DNA of 64,000 nucleotides from NCBI RefSeq assembly GCF_022568775.1, contig NZ_JAKZHW010000002.1:757501-821500 (forward strand), written 5' to 3'. The stretch comes from Sphingomonas telluris. GTDB lineage: Bacteria; Pseudomonadota; Alphaproteobacteria; Sphingomonadales; Sphingomonadaceae. The notes under the pieces are model-generated. The model worked only from the letters and a program-made list of their open reading frames with translations, was not told the origin of the DNA and made no database searches. The translations under genes and the position numbers were made by a program. Shown one piece after another: positions 9,837-17,675 of the stretch (the first letter of the stretch is position 1; each line of letters opens with the position of its first letter).

Positions 9837-10634
9837 CTAGTGTGCTGCCTGAACACTTCGGAATCGCAACGGATCGGCGCCCCCAGTCAACTCGGAAATC
9901 AGTACCGAGCCATGATGTTCCTCGACGAGGACATTACCGATGTTCGGGCAATAATACTTGAACTCGGTCGACCCCTTTTCGAGGCTGCTGAACTCTTTGG
10001 TCTTGATGCAATTGGTGAACGTTCCTGGCGGGTAGGCGTCTTCGCGTTTGAGCTTCACGGTGACGCTCGTTGACGTCACGGTCGCCTGATCGACGGCCAC
10101 ATCCTCAGCTTGCTCCTGGTAATAGGTATCGCCCGAACGAGGTTGGGCGAGCATGATGATTCCGGGGAGTGCACCGACCGGGTTGTCGCCGGCAATCCAT
10201 GAACCTTCGCCGAGCGGGCAGGTGCCGAGGGCGCAATTATAAGTGTCCTCGCCGAAGTACCAGACATTGCCGTCATCATCCTGGGCGTAATAATCGAGGG
10301 TGTCTTCGACGAGCGCCGAGGCGTCGGTCGTGCAGGTTTCATTTTCATAGGCCGTATCGCGAACGACGCGGGTCGTGACCCCATCGATGACCCTCGTGTC
10401 GCTCGTGACGGTCGTGACGACGACTTCGCAGCCGTCCATGGATTCGGCTTTGTAGGTTTGCGTAGTGCCCGGAGAGAGTGGGAAGTAGGCGTTGTCGATG
10501 CCGAGCGGATCCGAGAAGTTGGTCGCGCTAAAGGTCGCCTCGATGGTTCGAGCCTGCGCGCCGGTCGCGATAACCGCACAGCCTGCTGCAAATATAGAAC
10601 TGAGTGATCGTGCCTTGCCGGAGTTTCGCATCAT
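9837..10634 (-). CDS. Secreted protein of an uncharacterised family
   Basis: A 265-residue protein; start at ATG 10634 (or the next codon, 10631) behind CAGGAGAGA. Residues 1-30 are a signal peptide ending A-Q-A. The mature part shows Y-F-P-L-S-P-G-T-T, Y-A-Q-D-D-D-G-N-V-W-Y-F-G-E-D, G-S-W-I-A-G, G-I-I-M-L-A and K-Y-Y-C-P-N-I-G-N-V-L motifs. I recall these motifs from secreted or lipoprotein hypothetical proteins of soil bacteria, without a known function. Six Cys suggest disulfides in the periplasm or outside. The gene is flanked on both sides by 34-bp repeat copies, and no partner gene is evident. Confidence 0.8.
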   Translation of the reverse strand: MMRNSGKARSLSSIFAAGCAVIATGAQARTIEATFSATNFSDPLGIDNAYFPLSPGTTQTYKAESMDGCEVVVTTVTSDTRVIDGVTTRVVRDTAYENETCTTDASALVEDTLDYYAQDDDGNVWYFGEDTYNCALGTCPLGEGSWIAGDNPVGALPGIIMLAQPRSGDTYYQEQAEDVAVDQATVTSTSVTVKLKREDAYPPGTFTNCIKTKEFSSLEKGSTEFKYYCPNIGNVLVEEHHGSVLISELTGGADPLRFRSVQAAH

Positions 10635-10745
10635 TCTCTCCTGACGATGATCCAAGGAGGAAGTGCGGGGCTGAGCGAGTTTGCGGCCCGCGAGCGGCCT
10701 TTACTCTTTCACACGTCGGATTGCGAGGAAAAGCAAACGGATTGC

Positions 10746-10777
10746 AACGTCCGCTTTCCACCCATTGCTGCCATTAG
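10746..10777 (-). repeat. Copy of the 34-bp repeat
   Basis: The complement begins CTAATGGCAGCAATGGGTGG and continues AAAGCGGACGTT. It shares CTAATGGCAG and AAAGCGGACG with the copy at 10982-11015; the outer right end is not kept. Confidence 0.75.
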
Positions 10778-10950
10778 CTCGTTGATTGCCGCTCCTAGCC
10801 AGGGAGCGAGCCAAGAACCGACCGCCGCAAGTCATCGTAGGAGCAAGGCTCCCGCTCAGACTTATGCACGTCTGGGCCATTCGGGTTCGGCTCCAGATCG
10901 AAGGAGGTGTGCTCTGAAGGTGCCGTATTCTGCGGTTGCAGAGCGCTGAA

Positions 10951-10981
10951 CTAGGCAATGGGTCCGGAAACCAGACGCTCG
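10951..10981 (+). repeat. Degenerate 34-bp repeat in tandem with the next copy
   Basis: CTAG-GCA-ATGGGTC-CGGAAACCAGACGCTCG aligns with the copy starting at 10982 when three small gaps are allowed, giving a head-to-tail pair. Confidence 0.4.
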
Positions 10982-11015
10982 CTAATGGCAGGTATGGGTC
11001 GAAAGCGGACGCTAG
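10982..11015 (+). repeat. 34-bp dispersed repeat
   Basis: The copy starts CTAATGGCAGGTATGGGTCG and ends AAAGCGGACGCTAG, 34 bases, with CTA/TAG ends. It is one of the two best preserved copies in the window. Confidence 0.8.
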
Positions 11016-11165
11016 GAGTGGACGGCAAACATCTGAGAAAAGTTCGCAGGTGACTGCCTCCACCGCCAGAAGCCGGCTGCCAAACGCCTAACTGTTGCAT
11101 CCAGCACACGGTGTGCCTTTCGCATGATCGGCGGGCTTGACAACTCCATCAGCCGCAATGAAAGT

Positions 11166-11173
11166 GAACGTTC
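11166..11173. promoter_or_regulatory. Possible regulator palindrome upstream of TonB receptor
   Basis: GAACGTTC is a perfect palindrome with a central CG in the wider context AGTGAACGTTCTCAAT, 53 bases before the receptor start and 24 bases after TTGACA. LacI-type operators have a central CG or GC, but this one differs from the two better candidates at 21501 and 33382. Confidence 0.3.
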
Positions 11174-11226
11174 TCAATATCGGGGCGTAGGGAGACCGCG
11201 CCGACGTTTGAGGGGGAGAGAAATCA

Positions 11227-14200
11227 ATGCGTTCTTCGGCGGCTCGTGCACCCATGCACTGGTTGGTTGGCGTGTCTGCACTGGCGATGGTAGCGGTTCC
11301 GGGAACTGCGCTGGCCCAGGATGCAGCGACGACTGCAGGTCAACCTGGCGATTCGGAGATACCTCCGTCTCCGCCTGCCGACGAGGCGCCCGCAGGCGAC
11401 ATCGTCATCACCGGCATCCGTGCCAGCTTGCGCGCGTCAATGGACATCAAGCGCGATGCTTATGGTGTCGTCGATGCGATCTCGGCCGAAGACATCGGCA
11501 AGTTCCCGGACACGAACCTGGCGGAATCGCTCCAGCGCATCACCGGTGTGTCGATCGACCGTTCGAACGGCGAAGGCCAGTTTGTCACGGTTCGCGGATT
11601 TGGCCCTGAATTCAACCTGGTAACCCTTAACGGACGCCAGATGCCGACGTCCTCGCTGGGCGATGGCGCCAGCCCGCCGTCGTCGCGCTCCTTCGACTTC
11701 GCAAACATCGCGTCGGAAGGCATTTCCGCAGTCGAGGTCTACAAGACCGGCCGCGCCTCCATTCCGTCGGGCGGTATCGGATCGACCATCAACATCCGCA
11801 CGCCGCGTCCGTTCGACAAGACGGGCATGCGCGGCAGCGTCGCGGTCAAGGGTGTCATCGACACCTCACGCGAAGGCGACTTGACGCCGACGCCGGAAAT
11901 TTCCGGCATCTTCAGCGACACGTTCATGGACAATCGCGTCGGCATTCTCGTCACCGGTTCCTACCAGCGGCGCAAGGCCAGCACGAACCAGGCGAACGTC
12001 GGCTGGCGCGACGGATACCTGGGTTCCGAGAACAATTGGGGCTCGCTCGCACAGCCCGGCGACCCACGTTTTGGTAACATTATCAATCGGCCTGGTCCGA
12101 CCGACGTTTACGAGGTTCCTCAGAACGCGTCGTACGACCTGAACCAGATCGACCGGAAGCGCGTGAACGGGCAGGCGGTTCTGCAGTTCGAGCCCGTCGA
12201 CAATCTCGTCGGCACGATCGACTACACCTATTCGCGCAACACGGTCGAAGTTCGGAATGCCAACGTCGGCATCTGGTTCAATCACGGAGACACGTCCAGC
12301 GAGTGGACTGACGGTCCCGTTGCCGGGCCCGTGTTCTACACGGAGCGCTTCACGCCGCCGGATCCGGGCTGCGTCGCGCCGAACTCGACCTGCAACATCG
12401 GCAAGGACCTGTCCTACAGCGGCGCGCTGACGGCGAACCGCACCGTCAACAAGTCGCTCGGCGGCAATCTGCAGTGGAAGGGCATCGACAACCTGACCCT
12501 GACGCTGGACGGCCATCATTCGACGGCGGAATCGAAGCCGACCAACAAGTACGGCACCAGCGTTTCGGTCGGCACGGCGATCTTCGGCGTGACCAGCCAG
12601 ACGATCAACTTCGACCACGACCTGCCGATCATCTCGTTCGACATGGCTGCCGGCGTCGACCCGATGAACAGGGCGCTGATCACTCCGACGGGCAATGCCT
12701 TCCGCAACGCCTACTTCAAGGACGAGATCAACCAGGGTCAGCTGACCGGGCGCTACGATTTCGACACGTCGTTCCTCGACAGCGTCGATTTCGGAGTCTC
12801 GTACACCGAGAACAAGATCCGCTCCGCCTACGGCTTCCTGCAGCACGACACCTGGGGCGGTGCCGGACCCGCGACCGACATTCCCGACGACATCTTCCGG
12901 CTGGTCACTCTGCCGGACAAGTTCGACGGCGTGTCGGGTCACAACGATCCGAGCATGGTCCAGAGCTTCTACTCCTGGGACTTCGAGCGGATGGTCGACC
13001 TGATCGACAGCCTCTACGGAGTCTGCGGCGGTGACGGTAACTGCCTCGCGGAGTTCACGGTCGACCGGCGCACGAAGGAGCGGACGTTCGCGCCGTATAT
13101 CCAGCTGAACAACACGTTCGACCTGCTGACGCGCCCTGCGCACCTTGTGGCGGGCCTGCGCTACGAGAAGACGAAGGTCGACTCTTCGGCGTTGGTCCCG
13201 ATCCCCTCTGGTACCCAGTGGGTCGCGGACAATGAGTTCAACGTCACCTACAGCGGCGACAGCGACTTCACGACATTCAAGGGCTCCTACAAGGAGTGGC
13301 TGCCGTCGGTCGACTTCGACATGTCGCCGATGGACAACGTGAAGCTGCGCGCTTCGTACAGCCACACAATCACCCGTTCAGACTATGCGAGCCTTCAGGG
13401 CGGCCGGACGATCGACACCTTGTTCCGAGTAGGCGGCGGCACCGGCAGCCAGGGCAACCCGGGCCTGCTTCCGTACAAGTCGAAGAACATCGATTTCTCG
13501 GCGGAGTGGTACTACGGGCCCGAAAGCTACGTCTCGATCGGCTATTTCCACAAGAACGTCAGCAACTTCATCTCTTCGACGCAGGTCCACACGCCGGCGT
13601 TCGACCTGCACACGCCGGTCGGAGGCCCGCGCTACAACGCTGCGCTCGCGGCACTGGGACCTGACGCCAGTGCAACGGCGATCCGGAACTACATCTTCCA
13701 AAACTATCCGGGCAGCTCGGCCCAGGCGCCGAACGGGCAGATCCTCATCTTCGGCCTGCCCGAGGATCCGCTGGTCGACTTCGTCATCAACACGCCGTTC
13801 AACAGCGACCAGAAGGCCAAGATCCACGGCTGGGAATTCGCGGTTCAGCATAGTTTCTGGGACACGGGCTTCGGCGTCATCCTGAACTATACGATCGTGA
13901 ACGGGGACGCGAAGTACGACAACGCGCTGCCGTGGAACGTGCCGCAGTTCGCGCTGCCGGGTCTCAGCGACAGTGCCAACGCCGTGCTCTTCTACGACAA
14001 GAACGGGCTCCAGGCGCGTATCGCCTACAACTGGCGCGACGAGTTCCTGTCCGGAACGGGCATCAACCCGTTCTACATCGAAAAGTACGGACAGGTGGAT
14101 GCCAGCGCGAGCTACGAGTTCCGCAAGGGGCTGTCGGCCTTTATCGAGGTCATCAACCTGACGGGCGAAGGCCGCAGGGGGCATCGCAGGTCCGACCGGA

Positions 14201-14262
14201 ACGTGTTCTTCGCATCGCCGGGCGATGCCAGATGGTCAGGCGGTTTCCGCTTTACCTTCTGA
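11227..14262 (+). CDS. TonB-dependent receptor (Xanthomonas/Caulobacter type)
   Basis: A 1011-residue outer membrane receptor. Residues 1-31 are a signal peptide ending A-L-A-Q. A TonB-box-like D-I-V-I-T-G-I-R-A segment (about 57-65) is followed by the plug (A-E-D-I-G-K-F-P-D-T-N-L-A-E-S-L-Q-R-I-T-G-V, F-V-T-V-R-G-F-G-P-E-F-N, L-N-G-R-Q). The plug pattern and length fit the TonB-Xanth-Caul subfamily used for oligosaccharide import. The C-terminus G-G-F-R-F-T-F ends in Phe as outer membrane barrels do. It heads a long same-strand gene series for glucuronate use, so its substrate is probably an acidic oligosaccharide. A GAGGGGGAG ribosome site precedes the ATG. Confidence 0.95.
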   Translation: MRSSAARAPMHWLVGVSALAMVAVPGTALAQDAATTAGQPGDSEIPPSPPADEAPAGDIVITGIRASLRASMDIKRDAYGVVDAISAEDIGKFPDTNLAESLQRITGVSIDRSNGEGQFVTVRGFGPEFNLVTLNGRQMPTSSLGDGASPPSSRSFDFANIASEGISAVEVYKTGRASIPSGGIGSTINIRTPRPFDKTGMRGSVAVKGVIDTSREGDLTPTPEISGIFSDTFMDNRVGILVTGSYQRRKASTNQANVGWRDGYLGSENNWGSLAQPGDPRFGNIINRPGPTDVYEVPQNASYDLNQIDRKRVNGQAVLQFEPVDNLVGTIDYTYSRNTVEVRNANVGIWFNHGDTSSEWTDGPVAGPVFYTERFTPPDPGCVAPNSTCNIGKDLSYSGALTANRTVNKSLGGNLQWKGIDNLTLTLDGHHSTAESKPTNKYGTSVSVGTAIFGVTSQTINFDHDLPIISFDMAAGVDPMNRALITPTGNAFRNAYFKDEINQGQLTGRYDFDTSFLDSVDFGVSYTENKIRSAYGFLQHDTWGGAGPATDIPDDIFRLVTLPDKFDGVSGHNDPSMVQSFYSWDFERMVDLIDSLYGVCGGDGNCLAEFTVDRRTKERTFAPYIQLNNTFDLLTRPAHLVAGLRYEKTKVDSSALVPIPSGTQWVADNEFNVTYSGDSDFTTFKGSYKEWLPSVDFDMSPMDNVKLRASYSHTITRSDYASLQGGRTIDTLFRVGGGTGSQGNPGLLPYKSKNIDFSAEWYYGPESYVSIGYFHKNVSNFISSTQVHTPAFDLHTPVGGPRYNAALAALGPDASATAIRNYIFQNYPGSSAQAPNGQILIFGLPEDPLVDFVINTPFNSDQKAKIHGWEFAVQHSFWDTGFGVILNYTIVNGDAKYDNALPWNVPQFALPGLSDSANAVLFYDKNGLQARIAYNWRDEFLSGTGINPFYIEKYGQVDASASYEFRKGLSAFIEVINLTGEGRRGHRRSDRNVFFASPGDARWSGGFRFTF

Positions 14263-14372
14263 CGCGACAGGGATGCCGCGACCTTGCGGAAACGGTACCC
14301 TGCTGCGAGGATAGCTTCTCAAGCAGTTGAGCTTGGTGCGGGAGCGGCAGGCCGAGCGGACGGATTCGGGGC

Positions 14373-15938
14373 GTGACAACCGCAGTTTCGAAGGTTGTGA
14401 TCGTAGGCGGCGGGACGGCCGGATGGCTCTCCGCATGCAGCATCGCGGCCGCTGCCGGGCCTGTTTCCGAGCGTCGCGTCGAAGTCATGCTCGTCGAATC
14501 CCCGGACATCCCGACCATTGGCGTCGGTGAGGGCACCTGGCCGACGATCAGGCGAACGCTGGAGCGGATCGGCATCTCGGAAGCCGAGTTCCTGGTCAGC
14601 TGCGATGCTTCGTTCAAGCAAGGCTCGCGGTTCGATGGTTGGCACACCGGTGAAGCCGGCGACCGTTATTACCATCCGTTCGTCGCGCCCATCGGCGGAG
14701 ATCCCAGCGAAGCCGTAGAGGCCTGGCAACGCCATGCGCGGAGCGCCACTTTCGCCGAGGCTGTCTGCGCACAGCCGAAAGTCTGCGCGCTAGACCTCGC
14801 GCCGCGGCAGAGGACGATGCGGGATTATGCCGGCGCACTGAATTACGCCTACCATCTCGACGCCGCGAAGCTGGCCACGCTGCTCACCAGGCACGCGACC
14901 CAGCGGCTGGGGGTCCGCCACATCCGCGACCATGTCACGGAAGTGGAGATGGCCGGGAACGGGGACATCGCCGGAGTGCGTACGCGCGACAACGGACTGA
15001 TCGAAGGCGACCTGTTCCTCGACTGCACGGGGCATTCCGCGCTGCTGATCGGCGATCGCTACGGAGTGCCATTCGTCGATCGCTCCGCGCAGTTGTTCAA
15101 CGATCGAGCGTTAGCAGTGCAGGTGCCCGTGGCGCCGGGCATTGCGATCGCTTCGCAGACGATCGGGACCGCGCACGCAGCGGGCTGGCTGTGGGACATC
15201 GGCCTTCCGACCCGGCGCGGTATCGGCTGCGTCTATTCGTCGAGCCACATGAGCGACGAAGCCGCGGCGGAGACGCTCGAGGCTTACATCCGGCGCTCCA
15301 CTCCTGGAGCGTCCATCGACGATCTTTCGCCCCGGCGCCTGACATTCCGTTCCGGTCATCGTCAGACCTTCTGGCATCGCAACTGCCTTGCCATTGGCCT
15401 CTCCGCGGGATTCCTCGAGCCGCTTGAAGCATCCGCCATCGTCCTCATCGAGCTTTCGCTCAACGCGCTGATCGAGAACTTCCCGGCGTCGCGCGACACG
15501 ATGGAAATCCACGCGGGGCGCTTCAATCGCCTGTTCTCCTATCGCTGGGACCGGATTATCGAATTCCTGAAGCTGCACTATGTACTCAGCGAGCGAACCG
15601 AGCCGTATTGGCAGGATCACCGCCGCGCGGATTCCATTCCGGAGCGCCTCGCCGAATTGCTGCGCCTCTGGCACGACCAGCCGCCGTCGACATTCGATTT
15701 GCCGGAGATGGACGAGATTTTCCCCGCAGCCAGCTATCAGTACGTGCTCTATGGCATGGGTTATCCGGGGCCGAGACTGGGCCCGCTAACGGAGCCGTCG
15801 CAGGCCGACCTCAGCGGAGCCTTGCGGACGGTCAGCGATCGCTCACGGGCATTATCGTCGGCCCTTCCAACGAACCGCGCGTACCTCGACGCCTTGCGCG
15901 CCGCGCATGAGCCGATGCCGGCGGGAACAGTCCAATGA
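14373..15938 (+). CDS. Tryptophan-halogenase-like flavoprotein, paralogue 1
   Basis: A 521-residue member of the flavin-dependent tryptophan halogenase family, GTG start. FAD motif V-G-G-G-T-A-G-W lies at residues 11-18, and the catalytic-type Lys is in A-S-F-K-Q-G (K82). The family tryptophan motif, normally W-x-W-x-I-P, reads W-L-W-D-I-G here, and the usual E-S-T near the active-site Glu reads E-A-S-A. These changes suggest altered chemistry. Genes of this family beside TonB receptors are common in sphingomonads, Caulobacter and Xanthomonas; some homologues halogenate free indole in vitro, but the role in sugar loci is unknown. It is coupled to SapC by a four-base overlap. Confidence 0.87.
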   Translation: MTTAVSKVVIVGGGTAGWLSACSIAAAAGPVSERRVEVMLVESPDIPTIGVGEGTWPTIRRTLERIGISEAEFLVSCDASFKQGSRFDGWHTGEAGDRYYHPFVAPIGGDPSEAVEAWQRHARSATFAEAVCAQPKVCALDLAPRQRTMRDYAGALNYAYHLDAAKLATLLTRHATQRLGVRHIRDHVTEVEMAGNGDIAGVRTRDNGLIEGDLFLDCTGHSALLIGDRYGVPFVDRSAQLFNDRALAVQVPVAPGIAIASQTIGTAHAAGWLWDIGLPTRRGIGCVYSSSHMSDEAAAETLEAYIRRSTPGASIDDLSPRRLTFRSGHRQTFWHRNCLAIGLSAGFLEPLEASAIVLIELSLNALIENFPASRDTMEIHAGRFNRLFSYRWDRIIEFLKLHYVLSERTEPYWQDHRRADSIPERLAELLRLWHDQPPSTFDLPEMDEIFPAASYQYVLYGMGYPGPRLGPLTEPSQADLSGALRTVSDRSRALSSALPTNRAYLDALRAAHEPMPAGTVQ

Positions 15939-16651
15939 GCACGCACGAAATCCTGACGGCGGAAGCGCACCGCGACCTTCGCATCCGCACCGAGCGCAAC
16001 GCGGATCTCGGCGACGCAGTCATGTCCTGCGTCACCGTGCCCGACGAGTTTCGCCGAGTTCAGAACGAATATCCGATCCTGTTCCGGCTCAGTCCGGAGC
16101 GCGACAGCTTCACCGCGCTGGCCATCTTCGGTTTCGAAACCGGCGAGAACCTGTTTCTCGAGGATGGGAAGTGGGATGCGCGCTACCGGCCGCTCGCCAT
16201 GGAGATCCAGCCGTTCCTGATCGGCACGCCCGCCGAGGAGGGCGGTGGGCGGCAGGTCCATATCGACACGGCGAGCAGCCGCATCGGGAAGGGCGAAGGC
16301 GTCCGTGTCTTCGACGAGCATGGCCGTCCCACGCCTTTCCTCGAGAACATCGCCGACCAGCTTGGCGCTCTCCACGAGGGGTATCAGGCCTCTTCCGACT
16401 TCTTCGCGTCGCTACGCCGGCACGATCTGCTCGAGCCGATGACCCTTGAGGTGACGCTGAACGACGGATCGAAGAACCGGCTGGTCGGCTTTCACACGAT
16501 AGACGAAGCGAGGCTTGAAGTGCTCGACGCCGACGCGGTGGGTGAGCTGCACGAGAACGGCCACCTGATGCCGATCTTCATGGCCGTCGCATCGCTTAGC
16601 AACCTGACCGCTCTCATCGCGCGCAAGAACAAGAAGATCGGCCATGGCTGA
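15935..16651 (+). CDS. SapC family protein
   Basis: A 238-residue SapC-type protein. The family features are seen as F-R-R-V-Q-N-E-Y-P-I-L-F near residue 40, the G-E-N-L-F-L-E-D-G-K-W-D-A-R-Y-R-P-L block, then L-E-N-I-A-D-Q-L and L-V-G-F-H-T-I-D-E-A-R-L. SapC was named from a surface-layer-associated locus in Campylobacter, but in this group the gene is a regular partner of TonB receptors and halogenase-like genes with no proven function. There is no signal peptide, so the product is predicted cytoplasmic. It overlaps both neighbours (four and eight bases). Confidence 0.88.
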   Translation: MSTHEILTAEAHRDLRIRTERNADLGDAVMSCVTVPDEFRRVQNEYPILFRLSPERDSFTALAIFGFETGENLFLEDGKWDARYRPLAMEIQPFLIGTPAEEGGGRQVHIDTASSRIGKGEGVRVFDEHGRPTPFLENIADQLGALHEGYQASSDFFASLRRHDLLEPMTLEVTLNDGSKNRLVGFHTIDEARLEVLDADAVGELHENGHLMPIFMAVASLSNLTALIARKNKKIGHG

Positions 16652-17675
16652 GGCTGATCCGGGTGCCATCGGCCAGATCGCGCCAATCGAGGAAATTTCG
16701 ATTGCGGACGCCCCCGCTCTCGACGAGCAGCTCCGGAATGCGACCAAGCCCTTCGTCGTGCGCAGCCTCGTATCCGACTGGCCACTGGTGGAAGCCGGCA
16801 AGAAGTCCGGCCGCGAGGCGCGCGAATATCTGCTGCGCAAGCGCCGCAACGCGCAATTCACCGTGTCTATTGGCGAACCGGGCACGGGCGGGCGCCTGTT
16901 CTACGACGATGCGATGCAGATGAACTTCCGCACGGTGCGCGCGAAGCTTCCCGAGATCTTCGCGCAGATCGATGCGGCCGAGGACCAGGCCGACCCACCG
17001 CCGATCTATCTCGCCTCCATAGACATGCACGATTTCTTCGACGGGCTTCACGAGGCCAATCACGTCGACCTCGGCAAGCGCGATTGTCTAGCCAGCATCT
17101 GGATCGGGACGCGAACGCGGATCGCGGCGCACAACGACTTCCCGCAGAACCTGGCCTGCGTCGCGGTCGGCAGACGGCGCTTCACGCTCTTTCCGCCCGA
17201 CCAGTTCCGAAACCTCTACCTCGGGCCGATCGACAATACGCCGGCGGGGCGCGCCGTCAGCATGGCCGACCTGCACAATCCGGACTTCGCCGCGCACCCG
17301 CGATTCCGCGAGGCGCTGAAGTATGCGCAGGTGGCAGAGCTCGATGCAGGCGACGCGCTCTACATCCCCTCCATGTGGTACCATCACGTCGAAGGGCTCG
17401 ATCGCTTCAACATCCTCGTGAATTATTGGTGGCGCGAGACGCCGCGCTGGCTCGGCCAGCCGCAGGATGCGCTCAATCACGCCATGCTCTCCATCCGCGA
17501 CCTGCCCGAAGGCGAAAAGGCGCACTGGCGCGAGCTGTTCGACTATTACGTGTTCGGAAAGCCTGAGGAGGTTACGGCCCACATTCCGGAGAAGGGCCGC
17601 GGAGTGCTCGGCCCTCTGACGACGGAGACGGCATCGCGCATCCGCAGTTTCCTGTTGAGGCAGCTTAGCCGATGA
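16644..17675 (+). CDS. Cupin-like (JmjC-type) Fe(II)/2-oxoglutarate oxygenase homologue
   Basis: A 343-residue protein of the Cupin_8 / JmjC-like family. The iron ligands look intact: H163-N-D165 in A-A-H-N-D-F-P and His247 or His248 in M-W-Y-H-H-V-E. The segment V-A-V-G-R-R-R-F-T-L-F-P-P is typical for the family, which hydroxylates amino-acid side chains in proteins in characterised cases. The substrate here is unknown. It overlaps SapC by eight and the second halogenase by four bases, so the four-gene set is co-translated. Confidence 0.87.
   Translation: MAEADPGAIGQIAPIEEISIADAPALDEQLRNATKPFVVRSLVSDWPLVEAGKKSGREAREYLLRKRRNAQFTVSIGEPGTGGRLFYDDAMQMNFRTVRAKLPEIFAQIDAAEDQADPPPIYLASIDMHDFFDGLHEANHVDLGKRDCLASIWIGTRTRIAAHNDFPQNLACVAVGRRRFTLFPPDQFRNLYLGPIDNTPAGRAVSMADLHNPDFAAHPRFREALKYAQVAELDAGDALYIPSMWYHHVEGLDRFNILVNYWWRETPRWLGQPQDALNHAMLSIRDLPEGEKAHWRELFDYYVFGKPEEVTAHIPEKGRGVLGPLTTETASRIRSFLLRQLSR

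Larger units (their letters stand above)
10635..11226. other. Gene-free region with three repeat copies and receptor leader
   Basis: Nothing here looks like a gene. An open frame on the plus strand (10647-10949) runs through a repeat copy, which translates as R-F-P-P-I-A-A-I, and lacks a ribosome site. The stretch holds repeat copies at 10746, 10951 and 10982, then the leader of the TonB receptor with a possible -35 TTGACA at 11137-11142 and a palindrome at 11166. Confidence 0.55.

Noticed and set aside
9735..10073. 112-codon frame on the plus strand
   Set aside because: It runs through a repeat copy and antisense into the secreted protein gene, with no supporting start signal.
10647..10949. 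100-codon frame on the plus strand upstream of the receptor
   Set aside because: It is built over a 34-bp repeat copy and has no ribosome site or conserved pattern.
11866..13365. Open frame of 499 codons on the minus strand inside the TonB receptor gene
   Set aside because: It is the antisense shadow of a GC-rich gene: Arg/Val/Asp-rich, no ribosome site, no domain, while the plus strand encodes a clear receptor.
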